64,000 nucleotides of DNA from Calidihabitans tengchongensis (GCA_031459615.1 JAVKIE010000012.1:1-64000), one strand, 5' to 3'; positions 43,964 to 52,483 are shown, counted from the first letter of the stretch. Program-made: numbers and translations. The notes: generated by a model not told the origin, from the sequence alone.

Positions 43964-44674
43964 TCAGGCCGGACCGGGTCCGTACGCCTGCCGCACGCTC
44001 CAGGGCACCACCGTGATGCTGACCAGGCGTTCCGTCCCGTCGAACAGGTCGGCCAGATCGGCGACGGTCACCCGCAGCTGGTAGCTGAGCACCCGGTCGA
44101 TGTTCTGCGGGACGCTGCGGACCACGTCCACCAGCTCGTGGACCCGGTACACCCGCACGATGCCGGGATCGGCCGCGGACCGGATGGGGCCCCGGCTCAC
44201 CACGTGGACGGGAACGCCGCGGCGGTACTGGAGCTGCAGCTCCACCGACCCGCCTCCCGGGTCCCGGAACCGGACGTGCTCGGTCACCGTGGCCGAGGTG
44301 TCGGTCCCCTTGGCGTAGTACTCCCGGGTCACCGAGCCCAGCCGCGCGGTCCGGTAGGCTCCCGGGACCGCCCGGGGGTGGGCGGTGAAGGTGCGGATGT
44401 TGAACCCCGCCTCCTCCCCGGTCTGGGGATGGCGGGCCGGAACCGCCAGCCCGATGGACCGGCTGACGGCGTCGGGAGCGGGCTGGCCGGAGGCATCGGT
44501 CCGCAGCAGCGTGTCGGTGAAGATCACCGCCAGGTTGGCCCCCCGGGAGGCACCGCCGGACACCGGCGCCACCTGCCAGGGGGCCGGCAGCCGCGACTGC
44601 GCGGCCTCGGGGCGCACGGCCAGATGCAGCACGGTCTGGGTGGCGATGGTGAGATCCAGCAGCACCTCGCTCAC
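43964..44674 (-). CDS. uncharacterised protein, possibly acetoacetate decarboxylase-like fold
   Basis: The 236-residue soluble protein starts TIATQTVLHLAVRPEAAQSRLPAPWQVAPVSGG and holds YRTARLGSVTREYYAKGTDTSATVTEHVRFRDPGGGSVELQLQYRRG. The first part resembles the lead of acetoacetate decarboxylase or DUF2071-like proteins (values 'too large or too small' type barrel), but I cannot see a convincing catalytic lysine. Translation starts at a GTG overlapping the dtd stop (GTGA), so it is co-translated with dtd. Function unknown; the fold suggestion is weak. Confidence 0.6.
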   Translation of the reverse strand: MSEVLLDLTIATQTVLHLAVRPEAAQSRLPAPWQVAPVSGGASRGANLAVIFTDTLLRTDASGQPAPDAVSRSIGLAVPARHPQTGEEAGFNIRTFTAHPRAVPGAYRTARLGSVTREYYAKGTDTSATVTEHVRFRDPGGGSVELQLQYRRGVPVHVVSRGPIRSAADPGIVRVYRVHELVDVVRSVPQNIDRVLSYQLRVTVADLADLFDGTERLVSITVVPWSVRQAYGPGPA

Positions 44675-45114
44675 GGCCGGGTGTCCAGGACCAGCGTCAC
44701 CGGCCCCAGGTTGTGGATCTCCACCACCATCCGGGCTCCGAAGATCCCGGTGCGGACCGGCACCCCCAGGGCCTCCAGGTGCCGGTTGAACTCGCGGTAC
44801 AGGGGCTCGGCCCGCTCCGGCGGCGCCGCCCGGATGAAGCTGGGCCGCCGGCCGCCGGTGGTGTCGCCGTACAGGGTGAACTGGGACACCGACAGCACCT
44901 CGCCGCCGACGTCCAGCACGCTGCGGTTGAGCCGGCCCTGGTCGTCGTCGAAGATGCGCAGGTGGGCGATCTTGTGGGCGAGGGAGCGGGCGTCGTCCGC
45001 GGTGTCGTCCACCGAGACGCCGAGGAGGACGACACAGCCCAGGCCGATGCGGGCCACCTCATCGCCCTCCACCCGGACCGCCGCCCGCTCGACGCGCTGG
45101 ACCACCGCCCGCAC
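44671..45114 (-). CDS. dtd: D-aminoacyl-tRNA deacylase
   Basis: DTD removes D-amino acids (and glycine mischarged on tRNA-Ala) from tRNA. The 147-residue protein starts RAVVQRVERAAVRVEGDEVARIG and has the two conserved motifs: SQFTLYGDT and the Gly-cisPro segment NLGPVTL, where D is more usual than L before GP. The GTG at 45114 is preceded by GGGAGGCGGC, which decides the start over the open frame further up. Confidence 0.95.
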   Translation of the reverse strand: MRAVVQRVERAAVRVEGDEVARIGLGCVVLLGVSVDDTADDARSLAHKIAHLRIFDDDQGRLNRSVLDVGGEVLSVSQFTLYGDTTGGRRPSFIRAAPPERAEPLYREFNRHLEALGVPVRTGIFGARMVVEIHNLGPVTLVLDTRP

Positions 45115-45244
45115 GCCGCCTCCCACCCCTCCCCCACCGACGGGACGCCCCTCAGACCTTTCGACGCGCACGCGCCGGCCATCCTTGACCCCGACAGGGA
45201 TTTCCGCTCCCGCCCGGCGCATATCCCCCGGGGGAGGGAGACCC

Positions 45245-45787
45245 ATGGAGACGCACGATGCGGCGCTGATCAGGCGCATCCGCCGGCTGGAATGGTGCGT
45301 GGCGGGGTCGGCCGCCCTGTGGGCGCTCATGGCCTGGGGGCTGTGGGCGCGGGCGGCGGGCGCCGCCCCGCCTCCGGTGGTGCGGGCGGCAGCGGTGGAG
45401 GTGACGGATGCCACCGGGCGGGTGCGTGCGGTCCTCGACGCCGCCGGCCGCCGACCGGCTCTGGTCCTGTACGACGCAGACGGACGCCGCCGGCTGTCCC
45501 TGGGCCTGGGAGTCCAGGGCAACCCCGAGGTGGTCCTGGCCGACGCCCGCGGTCGGCCGCGGCTGCTCCTGCGCGCGGGCTACGAGCGGGCGGCGGAGGT
45601 GCAGCTCGCCGACGGATCCGGGCGTCCCCGGGCGGGCCTGTGGATCACCCACCAGGACGAACCGGGGTTGTGGCTGTTTGACGAGCTGGCCCGACCGCGC
45701 ATCGGCCTGAAGGTCCTGGCAGGCGGTGTGCCGCGGCTGTGGCTGTTCGAAGAGTCCACCGGCCGCATCCTCTTCACGGCACCCTGA
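45245..45787 (+). CDS. membrane-anchored beta-repeat protein, hypothetical (180 aa)
   Basis: One membrane segment (about 17-38, CVAGSAALWALMAWGLWARAA) is followed by a domain built of about five imperfect 22-24 residue units of the pattern xLxDxxGRxRxxLxxxxxGxPxLxL, for example LVLYDADGRRRLSLGL, VVLADARGRPRLLLRA, VQLADGSGRPRAGLWI, LWLFDELARPRIGLKV. This reads as stacked beta hairpins facing outward from the membrane. The ATG follows GGGGGAGGGAGACCC. I know such repeat proteins only as hypothetical. It is divergent from dtd and converges with the GH63-like gene. Confidence 0.75.
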   Translation: METHDAALIRRIRRLEWCVAGSAALWALMAWGLWARAAGAAPPPVVRAAAVEVTDATGRVRAVLDAAGRRPALVLYDADGRRRLSLGLGVQGNPEVVLADARGRPRLLLRAGYERAAEVQLADGSGRPRAGLWITHQDEPGLWLFDELARPRIGLKVLAGGVPRLWLFEESTGRILFTAP

Positions 45788-45802
45788 CGGCCGCGGCGGG
45801 GT

Positions 45803-45846
45803 CTGTTCTCCCCTCTCCCCTCTTCCCTCTTCCCTCTTCCCTTCCC
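45803..45846 (-). repeat. GGGAAGA purine repeat after the GH63-like gene
   Basis: On the minus strand GGGAAGGGAAGAGGGAAGAG-like units follow the GH63-like stop codon (TGA GGG AAG) directly, filling most of the gap to the convergent beta-repeat gene. Same family as at 13391 and 16866. Confidence 0.75.
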
Positions 45847-47124
45847 TCACCCCACCGGCCGCTTCACCAGGTCGAGGACCAGGGCCGCAGTCCAGGTGAA
45901 CCCGTCCGCCCCCAGGCCGGCGCCCGTATACGGGTGGAAGTACTCGCGCCACCCGCCCCGGCGGACCAGGTCCACCGTGGCGGCGGCCAGGGCCGCGGCC
46001 CGGTCGCGCAGGCCCAGATCGTCCAGCCCCCGGGCGACCATCCAGTTGACGTTCACCCACACCGGTCCCCGCCAGTACCGGTCGGGCTCGAACCCCGGCT
46101 GGTCGGGCGGCACCGAGGGCACGGGCAGGCAGCCTGCGCAGCGGGCCAGATACCGGTCCAGGAGGGCGGCGGCCCCGGCGGCGTCCACCAGGCCACCGTA
46201 GATCGCCCCGAGCCCGGCCACCGTGTCGGCGGGAATGAGGGCGCCTGAGACCACGTCGAAGTCGGCGAAGATCCCGGACTCCGGCCGCCACAGCGTCCGC
46301 CGGTAGGCATCGGCAAACACGGCCAGGACGTCGGGGGACACCGCCGGCGGGCGGCCCAGGACGGCGGCGATGTGGTTGAGGTCCCGCGCCGCCCGGTACC
46401 AGACCGCGTTGAACAGCGCGTCGTACACCGCAAACGGCGTGCGGGGGAGCAGCCGGCGCAGGTCGTATCCCGCGTCGGCAATCATCTCCACCAGCGCGTA
46501 GTAGAGGTCGTAATCGCGGTCGGTCGGACGCTGGCGCGCCTCCACCGCCGCCGTGTCCTCCCGGCGGTACGCCCGCGCGGGGCGCAGGCCCCGTCCGACG
46601 GCCCCGTCCCACCGGGGACTGTTGTCCGTCCCGCTCTCCCACGGGTGGATGACGACGATCAGGGGACACCCGCCCGTGGTGCGCCGGTCCAGGTAATACC
46701 GCACCAGGTCCCGCAGAGGCTCCCACAGCCGCGCCCACCACCGGGGGGCGATGTCGGGCCGCATCTCGCCCACCATCCGCACGGCCGTGGGCAGCACCGG
46801 CGGCTGGGAAATCCCGCTGGTGCGCTCGGAGGGGTGGCGGACCGGGACCCCGGGCCACCAGGAGGGGTCCGGCTGGTAGCCGGCGGGCGCATGGGGCGCG
46901 TAGCGGATGTGGGGCAGGCAGCCGTCGGTCCACTGCCCCCGCAGCAGCGAGTCCACCTCGCGCGCGGCGCGGTCCCAGTCCAGGTGCGCCCACCCGATGG
47001 CGGCAAAGGCGCTGTCCCAGTTCCACTGGTGGGGGTACTGGCGGAGGCTGGGAGCGGTGTACTCCCCCCGGTCGTTGCCGCGCAGGACGGCCTCGGCGGC
47101 GGCGGCCAGGTCCGGTCCGGTCAC
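45847..47124 (-). CDS. GH63-like glycoside hydrolase (glucosyl-/mannosylglycerate hydrolase type)
   Basis: The 425 residues look like an (alpha/alpha)6 barrel with blocks RQYPHQWNWDSAFAAIGWAHLDWDRA, WTDGCLPHIRY, HPWESGTDNSPRWD (catalytic aspartate region), YWRGPVWVNVNWMVARGL and EYFHPYTGAGLG. These are typical of GH63 enzymes that hydrolyse mannosylglycerate or glucosylglycerate, compatible solutes of thermophiles. There is no signal peptide, so it acts inside the cell on imported substrate. The GTG start at 47124 overlaps the ABC ATPase stop (GTGA), tying it to the importer. Substrate is inferred from family and context; a trehalase-like activity is an alternative. Confidence 0.82.
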   Translation of the reverse strand: MTGPDLAAAAEAVLRGNDRGEYTAPSLRQYPHQWNWDSAFAAIGWAHLDWDRAAREVDSLLRGQWTDGCLPHIRYAPHAPAGYQPDPSWWPGVPVRHPSERTSGISQPPVLPTAVRMVGEMRPDIAPRWWARLWEPLRDLVRYYLDRRTTGGCPLIVVIHPWESGTDNSPRWDGAVGRGLRPARAYRREDTAAVEARQRPTDRDYDLYYALVEMIADAGYDLRRLLPRTPFAVYDALFNAVWYRAARDLNHIAAVLGRPPAVSPDVLAVFADAYRRTLWRPESGIFADFDVVSGALIPADTVAGLGAIYGGLVDAAGAAALLDRYLARCAGCLPVPSVPPDQPGFEPDRYWRGPVWVNVNWMVARGLDDLGLRDRAAALAAATVDLVRRGGWREYFHPYTGAGLGADGFTWTAALVLDLVKRPVG

Positions 47125-48209
47125 GGCGTCGACAGGGCCTCGCCGGTGACCGCGTCCATCAGGCGGATCCGTGAGGGCGCCGCCCGCAGCCACACCCGCT
47201 GCCCGCTGGCGACGGCGGCGTCGGCCGGAACCGTGACCTTCACCGTGTGGCGGGCCACCCGGGCGGTGACCAGCTGGGTGGGCCCCACCGGCTCCACCAC
47301 CACCACCTCCGCGGGCAGTGCGCCCGCCGCCGGGGAGGTCAGGACCTCCAGGTGCTCGGGGCGGATCCCCACGTCCACCGGGCCGCCCCGGGCGGCGAGG
47401 CGGGCCGCCCCGGAGGGCAGCGGGATCCGGACCCCCGCCACCGCGACCGCGGGACCGTCCCCGTCAACGGTCAGCTCGCCCGGCAGGAAGTTCATGGGCG
47501 GCGTCCCGATGAACTCGCCCACGAAGCGGGTGGCCGGGGTGTCGTAGATGCGGGCGGGGGTGTCGCACTGGACGATCTGGCCGTCCCGCATCACCGCGAT
47601 GCGGTCTCCCAGGGACAGCGCCTCCACCTGGTCGTGGGTCACGTACACGGTGGTGGACCCCAGCTCCCGGTGCAGCCGCTTCAGTTCCGCCCGCATGTGC
47701 AGCCGCAGCAGGGCATCCAGGTTGGACAGCGGCTCGTCCATCAGCAGGACATCGGGGCGCATCACGATGGCACGCGCGACCGCCACCCGCTGGCGCTGCC
47801 CGCCGGACAGCTGGGCCGGGAAGCGGTCCAGCAGGTCGGCGATCTCCAGCAGTTCGGCCGCCTCCCGGGCGCGCCGGCGCTGCTCGGCCACAGGCAGCCG
47901 GTGCATCCGCAGCCCGAAGACGATGTTGTCGTAGACGGTCATGTGGGGGAAGACGGCGTAGGACTGGAAGACCATCGCGATCCCCCGCCGGCCCGGAGGC
48001 AGCCGGGTGACGTCGCGCCCGCCGATGACCACCCGTCCCCGGTCCAGCGTCTCCAGGCCGGCGATGGCCCGCAGGGTGGTGGTCTTCCCGCACCCGCTGG
48101 GCCCCAGCAGGACCAGGAACTCGCCGTCCCCGACGTGCAGGCTGAGGTCGCGGATGGCCACCACCCGGCCGAAGGTCTTGCGCAGCCCGGTCAGGGCGAT
48201 GTCGGCCAT
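47121..48209 (-). CDS. carbohydrate ABC transporter ATPase (MalK/UgpC type)
   Basis: The 362 residues show Walker A GPSGCGKTT, MVFQSYAVFPHMTVYDNI, signature LSGGQRQRVAVARA, Walker B VLLMDEPLSNLD, a switch histidine in YVTHDQVEAL and a C-terminal TOBE/OB region (about 240-355, GIRPEHLEVL). That tail is characteristic of ATPases of sugar importers. It follows the two permeases by 22 bases and overlaps the hydrolase gene. Confidence 0.95.
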   Translation of the reverse strand: MADIALTGLRKTFGRVVAIRDLSLHVGDGEFLVLLGPSGCGKTTTLRAIAGLETLDRGRVVIGGRDVTRLPPGRRGIAMVFQSYAVFPHMTVYDNIVFGLRMHRLPVAEQRRRAREAAELLEIADLLDRFPAQLSGGQRQRVAVARAIVMRPDVLLMDEPLSNLDALLRLHMRAELKRLHRELGSTTVYVTHDQVEALSLGDRIAVMRDGQIVQCDTPARIYDTPATRFVGEFIGTPPMNFLPGELTVDGDGPAVAVAGVRIPLPSGAARLAARGGPVDVGIRPEHLEVLTSPAAGALPAEVVVVEPVGPTQLVTARVARHTVKVTVPADAAVASGQRVWLRAAPSRIRLMDAVTGEALSTP

Positions 48210-48231
48210 GGACGCACCGGACGCCGCCGGG

Positions 48232-49041
48232 TCACCGGACGGTCACCCCCCACAGGGTGAGCAGGTAGCGGCGGATCAGGAAGATGATGATCAGCGCGGG
48301 GACCACCATGAAAAATCCCCCGGCAAACCGGAAGGGCAGAGGGGCGCCGGCGCCCAGCACCGAGTCCACGATGAGGGCGGGCAGGGTGCGCCGGTCCAGG
48401 GTCAGGATGGTGGCAGCAAACACCTCGTTCCAGGAGAGGACGAAGGTGAAGATGGCCGCCGCCGCCAGGCCCGGCGCCGCCATGGGGAGGGTCACCCGCA
48501 GGACGGCCTGCGCCCGACTGCTGCCGAGGGTCAGGGCGGCCTCTTCCAGCTCGTAGGACACCCCCGCAAAGACGCTGGTGACGATGGCGGTGACGAAGGG
48601 GACGCTGAGGGCCGTGTGGACCGCGGCCACCCCCACCACCGTGTCGTACAGCCCCCACCGGATGAACGCCACCGCCAGGGGCACCGACAGGACCGTGGCG
48701 GGGAACATCTTCACCGACAGGATCAGCAGCTGCAGCGCCTCGCGACCCCGGAAGGCGTAGCGGGCCAGGGCGTATCCCGCCGGCGCCGCCAGGGCCAGGG
48801 ACAGGGCGATGGTCAGGACCGCCACCTGCACGCTGCGCAGCGTCGCCGGCCACACGCCGGTGGACCGCAGGAAGAACGCCAGCGTGTCCAGCGAGAACCG
48901 GGACGGCCACAGGGGCCGCGGCCACTGGTACAGCACCTCCCGGGGGGTGAACGCCGCCAGGGTGATGAGCAGGAGCGGCAGGGCCACCCAGGCGGCGATG
49001 GCCAGGACGGCGGCGTAGACGGCCACCCGCCGCAGGGTCAC
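48232..49041 (-). CDS. carbohydrate ABC transporter permease (MalG type)
   Basis: The 269-residue permease has six membrane segments. The contact loop EEAALTLGSSRAQAVLRVTLPMAAPGLAAAAIFTF holds the EAA motif, and the ending FFMVVPALIIIFLIRRYLLTLWGVTVR (GLTxGAVKG region) is of MalG type. The GTG start at 49041 overlaps the partner permease stop (GTGA). It works with the permease at 49038-49931. Confidence 0.93.
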   Translation of the reverse strand: MTLRRVAVYAAVLAIAAWVALPLLLITLAAFTPREVLYQWPRPLWPSRFSLDTLAFFLRSTGVWPATLRSVQVAVLTIALSLALAAPAGYALARYAFRGREALQLLILSVKMFPATVLSVPLAVAFIRWGLYDTVVGVAAVHTALSVPFVTAIVTSVFAGVSYELEEAALTLGSSRAQAVLRVTLPMAAPGLAAAAIFTFVLSWNEVFAATILTLDRRTLPALIVDSVLGAGAPLPFRFAGGFFMVVPALIIIFLIRRYLLTLWGVTVR

Positions 49042-49931
49042 GCCCGCCCCTCCCCCGCCCGGGGCGCCAGCCCCCGCAGGTACACCCAGGTGACGGCGCC
49101 CGACAGCAGGAGGATCAGGACCGCGTAGGCGCTGGCCACCTGCGGGCTGCGGTACAGGGCGTACCAGAAGTAGGCCTCTCCGGCCAGGACGGGCACCTGC
49201 CGGCCGGCCAGGGCGACCACGGTGGCGAACAGCTGGAACGCCAGGATGGTGCGGATGATCAGCGCGGTCTGGAGGCTGGGGCGCAGCAGGGGCAGGATCA
49301 CGTGCCGCAGCGTCTGCCAGGGCCCGGCGCCGAACACGGCGGCGGTTTCCGCGTAGTCCCGCGGGATCAACTGCAGCCCCGCCAGGAGGATGACCATCAC
49401 GATGGCCGTGGCGCGCCACACCTCGGCGGCGACGATCGCGGCCAGGAGCCACCCGGGCCGCTCCAGGGTCAGGAACACCACCGGGTGCGCGATCACCCCC
49501 AGGGTCTGCAGGAGGGCGTTGAGATAGCCCCGTTCGGTGAAGATCGACAGCCAGATCAGCCCGGCCGCCAGGTCGGAGATGCCCAGGGGCAGCGCCGTCA
49601 GGTACAGGAACGCCCCGTGGCCCCGGAAGCGGGCGTGCACCAGCAGGGCGATGGCCAGGCCCAGGGCCACCTGCAGGGGCACCGCCAGCGCGGTGATGAC
49701 CAGCGTGAACCGCAGCGCGGGGCGGAAGTACAGGTCGGCGGCCATGCGCCGCAGGTGGGCCGGGGTCAGCCCGCCCGCCGGATCGTCCACGGCCAGCCAG
49801 ATGGCCTGAGCCATGGGATAGAGGAAGAACACCGCGAGAAACAGCACCACCGGCACCACCAGCAGGTACGGGGTCCAGTCCACCCGCGGGCGGGCCGGCG
49901 CGGCGGAGAGGTCGGCATCAGCCACGGCCAT
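49038..49931 (-). CDS. carbohydrate ABC transporter permease (MalF/UgpA type)
   Basis: The 297-residue permease starts with a cytosolic lead of about 18 residues, then WTPYLLVVPVVLFLAVFFLYPMAQAIWLA. The ATPase-contact loop reads YAETAAVFGAGPWQTLRHVILPLLRPSLQTALIIRT. It is separated from the binding protein gene by 58 bases that fold into a very strong hairpin. Confidence 0.93.
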   Translation of the reverse strand: MAVADADLSAAPARPRVDWTPYLLVVPVVLFLAVFFLYPMAQAIWLAVDDPAGGLTPAHLRRMAADLYFRPALRFTLVITALAVPLQVALGLAIALLVHARFRGHGAFLYLTALPLGISDLAAGLIWLSIFTERGYLNALLQTLGVIAHPVVFLTLERPGWLLAAIVAAEVWRATAIVMVILLAGLQLIPRDYAETAAVFGAGPWQTLRHVILPLLRPSLQTALIIRTILAFQLFATVVALAGRQVPVLAGEAYFWYALYRSPQVASAYAVLILLLSGAVTWVYLRGLAPRAGEGRA

Positions 49932-49943
49932 GGTCCGGGGAAC

Positions 49944-49979
49944 CGGGGCGGGGCGGCCGGTCGGCCGCCCCGCCCCGGC
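49944..49979 (-). other. strong intercistronic hairpin after the sugar-binding protein gene
   Basis: A 16-bp perfect stem (CCGGGGCGGGGCGGCC with its complement) around the loop GACC, no T tract, between the binding protein gene and its permeases. Such stems usually protect the upstream part of the mRNA so that binding protein exceeds permease. Confidence 0.7.
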
Positions 49980-49989
49980 GGTCAGGCCC

Positions 49990-51294
49990 TCAGTCGGGCA
50001 CGCACGGCCGCTCGGGAGGGTCGGGCGGCGTGCAGGGCGCGTTGGTGGCCCGGTACAGCTCGGCCAGCTTGGCGGCCTGCTCGTTCAGCACCCGCGGAAT
50101 GTCCTCCCCCTGGATGGCGATGCGGCGGAAGGTGTCCACGTAGATGGGCACAAACTCGCCGGTCCGCGCGCCCAGGCCCACCGGCAGCAGCGCCGTCCGC
50201 GCGTCCCGGGCGCCGGCCTGGGCCGCCACGCCGTCGGCCACCACCTTCAGGCCGCCGGTGGGCGTGGCGCGGGCGGCCTCCGGAGAGACCGGGAAGAAGG
50301 CCACGCCCTGCAGGGTCAGGACCTGGGTGTCCGGCCGGGTGAGGTACTCGATCAACCGCTCACCCAGGTCGGGGTTGTCGGCCGTGCGGGGGATGGCCAG
50401 GCCCACGATGACCGAGATGAACGACCTGCCCCGGGGGCCTGCGGGCGAGGGCAGCACCACGAAGTCGTCGGGACGCTCCCGCAGGGCCGGAATCAATCGC
50501 GCGGTGTGGTCCCACGCCACCCACACCTCGCCCAGCAGCAGGGGCTCGGACATGAACTCGTAGACGAACGACGAGGGGTGGGTGACGCCCCACAGGCGGC
50601 GCAGGTACCGCCACATCTCCACCGCCTCGGGGGAGCGGAACCGCTTGACCTGCGACCCGGTGAACGACGGGTAGGCGTACCCGTGCAGGAAGCGGCCGTA
50701 CAACCCCCGGGGGCCCACCGGGAACCCCACCCGCCGCTGCCCGGTGGCCTGCCGGATGTTCTCGCCCCACTGGAGCAGGTCGTCGTAGGTCATCCGCATC
50801 GGGTCCCGGCCCGCCGGAAAGTGCCGCAGGGCTTCCTTGCGGGCGGCGATCAGGTAGGTGGCCTGCATCCAGGGAACGAACGCCTGGATGCCCTCCATGC
50901 GGGCCACCCGCAGGAGGTCGGGAAAGAAGGTGCGGTCTCCGCGGGCGTCCAGGCGGCGCTGCACCTCGGCCATGTCCCGGATGGCGTTGTTGGCGATGAA
51001 CACCGGGAAGATCCCGTGCAGGGTCCCGGTGACGTCGATGGTCCCCCGGCCGGCCCGGGCCTCGGCCAGCAGCCGGTCCACGTACGGCCCCTCACTCTCG
51101 GTGACGAACTGGACGCGGATGCCGGTCTCCTGGGTGAAGCGGGCCAGCAGGGTGTTCCGCGCCCACTCCTGCTCCTGGATGGGTGTGAGCTGGTTGGAGG
51201 TGAAGACCACCTCGGGGGCCGGGGCGGACACGCCCGCTCCGGCGGCACCCAGGGAGGCCACCACCAGTACGACACACGCCGACAGGATGCGCAT
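49990..51294 (-). CDS. carbohydrate ABC transporter substrate-binding protein
   Basis: The 434 residues begin with a signal peptide (RILSACVVLVVASLGAAGAGVSA, cleavage near 24) without a lipobox cysteine at the cleavage site. The mature part is a family 1 extracellular solute-binding protein (LLARFTQETGIRVQFVTESEGPYVDRLLAEARAG, AFVPWMQATYLIAARKEAL, GEVWVAWDHTARLIPALRE). The start at 51294 follows AGGAGGTGACCTG. It is first of the importer-hydrolase operon. A perfect terminator-like hairpin (51371-51400) lies about 76 bases before the start, so it is probably transcribed from its own promoter in between or by read-through. Confidence 0.92.
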   Translation of the reverse strand: MRILSACVVLVVASLGAAGAGVSAPAPEVVFTSNQLTPIQEQEWARNTLLARFTQETGIRVQFVTESEGPYVDRLLAEARAGRGTIDVTGTLHGIFPVFIANNAIRDMAEVQRRLDARGDRTFFPDLLRVARMEGIQAFVPWMQATYLIAARKEALRHFPAGRDPMRMTYDDLLQWGENIRQATGQRRVGFPVGPRGLYGRFLHGYAYPSFTGSQVKRFRSPEAVEMWRYLRRLWGVTHPSSFVYEFMSEPLLLGEVWVAWDHTARLIPALRERPDDFVVLPSPAGPRGRSFISVIVGLAIPRTADNPDLGERLIEYLTRPDTQVLTLQGVAFFPVSPEAARATPTGGLKVVADGVAAQAGARDARTALLPVGLGARTGEFVPIYVDTFRRIAIQGEDIPRVLNEQAAKLAELYRATNAPCTPPDPPERPCVPD

Positions 51295-51370
51295 CAGGTC
51301 ACCTCCTGAGGGTGGGTCACTGCCGGACATCCCGTGGGTCGCACCCCCCTTCCCGCTCCCGGACGGATTC

Positions 51371-51400
51371 AAAAGGGACTGACGGCGGCGGTCAGTCCCT
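51371..51400 (-). terminator. intrinsic terminator downstream of tRNA-Val
   Basis: AGGGACTGAC, loop CGCCGCC, GTCAGTCCCT followed by TTTT on the minus strand. It would end a transcript that includes tRNA-Val, 118 bases further up, or act as an attenuator ahead of the sugar-binding protein gene. The 118 bases between tRNA and hairpin show no ORF or second tRNA. Confidence 0.85.
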
Positions 51401-51518
51401 CTGCCAATGCCTTCTGCCTCGACCGCGATATGCAGTTGTCCGACACCGGAAAAGGTACTTCGGCGGGCGGCCGTCGGCGGTCCTGCTCGCGCCGGGGAGA
51501 GAGGCCACCCCGGCGGGA

Positions 51519-51595
51519 TGGTGGGCGGTGCAGGACTTGAACCTGCGACCTCATCCATGTCAAGGATGCGCTCTGGCCACCTGAGCTAACCGCCC
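51519..51595 (-). tRNA. tRNA-Val (GAC anticodon)
   Basis: The acceptor arms GGGCGGT and ACCGCCC pair, with A as discriminator and an encoded CCA end. The D arm is GCTC...GAGC, the anticodon stem CATCC/GGATG closes the loop TTGACAT with anticodon GAC, and the T arm is GCAGG-TTCAAGT-CCTGC. A TATAAT box lies 11 bases upstream and a terminator 118 bases downstream. Confidence 0.95.
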
Positions 51596-51605
51596 GCGCG
51601 GACTC

Positions 51606-51611
51606 ATTATA
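51606..51611 (-). promoter_or_regulatory. -10 box of the tRNA-Val gene
   Basis: A consensus TATAAT, 10 bases before the tRNA 5' end. No -35 match is found at the right distance, and the upstream DNA is the tail of the permease gene. Confidence 0.6.
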
Positions 51612-51632
51612 GCCGGAACCGCCGGCGGGGGG

Positions 51633-52445
51633 CTACCGGTATCCCCTCCCCGCCCACCGCTCCAGCCCCCGCACACCCAGAGACCCCAGCAGGGTCATGA
51701 TCAGGTACAGCAGCGCCACCATGTTGAAGGTCTCAAAGGAGCGGAAGGTGCGGGCGTTGAGCAGCTGGCCCGAGTAGGTGAGCTCCTGGACCGACAGCAC
51801 CGACGCCAGGGACGAATCCTTGAGCATGGCCACAAAGTCATTGCCCAGCGGCGGCAGGATCACCCGCACGGCCTGGGGGAGGATGACAAAGCGCATCGCC
51901 TGCCAGGACGACATCCCCAGCGACCGCGCCGCCTCCCACTGGCCCCGGGGAATCGACTCGATGCCGGCCCGGTAGATCTCGGCGAGGTAGGCTCCGTACC
52001 CGATCCCCAGACCCAGCGACGCCCGCACGATGTCATTGCGGAACCAGCGGATCCCCGTGGCGTCGGCCAGGACCGGGGTCACCACGAAACCGATGTAGAT
52101 CAGCTGCACCAGCAGCGGGACGCCGCGGACCACCTCCACGTACAGCCGGGCCGGCGTGTAGAAGAGAGGGTTGCGGGAGAGCTGGCCCAGCGCCGCCACC
52201 AGGCCCAGGGCCATGGCCAGGCTGTAGGCGGCCACGGCCACCTCGAGGGTGAGCACGATCCCCGGCGCCAGGAAGCGGTAGGTTTCGACGTACACCGGCG
52301 ACCGGAGGATCCCCGCCAGGGCCAGCAGCCCGCCGGCCAGCAGGACCACCGCCCACCAGGGAGCCCGCTCGAGGGCGGCCAGGGACACCAGCCTGCCCTG
52401 GCCGGGCAGCCGGGGGGCCTCGGCGGGAGCGGGAGTCATGGGCAT
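51633..52445 (-). CDS. polar amino acid ABC transporter permease
   Basis: The 270 residues have a polar lead, an N-terminal segment (APWWAVVLLAGGLLALAGIL) and the HisMQ core with YVEVVRGVPLLVQLIYI, the loop EAARSLGMSSWQAMRFVILPQAVRVILPPLGNDFVAMLKDSSLASVLSVQEL. It follows the binding lipoprotein gene after a strong hairpin. No ATPase gene adjoins, so it must borrow one, perhaps AapP. Confidence 0.93.
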   Translation of the reverse strand: MPMTPAPAEAPRLPGQGRLVSLAALERAPWWAVVLLAGGLLALAGILRSPVYVETYRFLAPGIVLTLEVAVAAYSLAMALGLVAALGQLSRNPLFYTPARLYVEVVRGVPLLVQLIYIGFVVTPVLADATGIRWFRNDIVRASLGLGIGYGAYLAEIYRAGIESIPRGQWEAARSLGMSSWQAMRFVILPQAVRVILPPLGNDFVAMLKDSSLASVLSVQELTYSGQLLNARTFRSFETFNMVALLYLIMTLLGSLGVRGLERWAGRGYR

Positions 52446-52448
52446 CTA

Positions 52449-52483
52449 CCAGGACGGGGGAGGTGTTCCCTCCCCCGCCCTGG
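52449..52483 (-). other. intercistronic hairpin after the amino acid-binding lipoprotein gene
   Basis: CCAGGGCGGGGGAGG and CCTCCCCCGTCCTGG pair around GGAACA-like loop bases (one mismatch), no T tract. Same position and probable role as the hairpin at 49944: between binding protein and permease. Confidence 0.65.
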
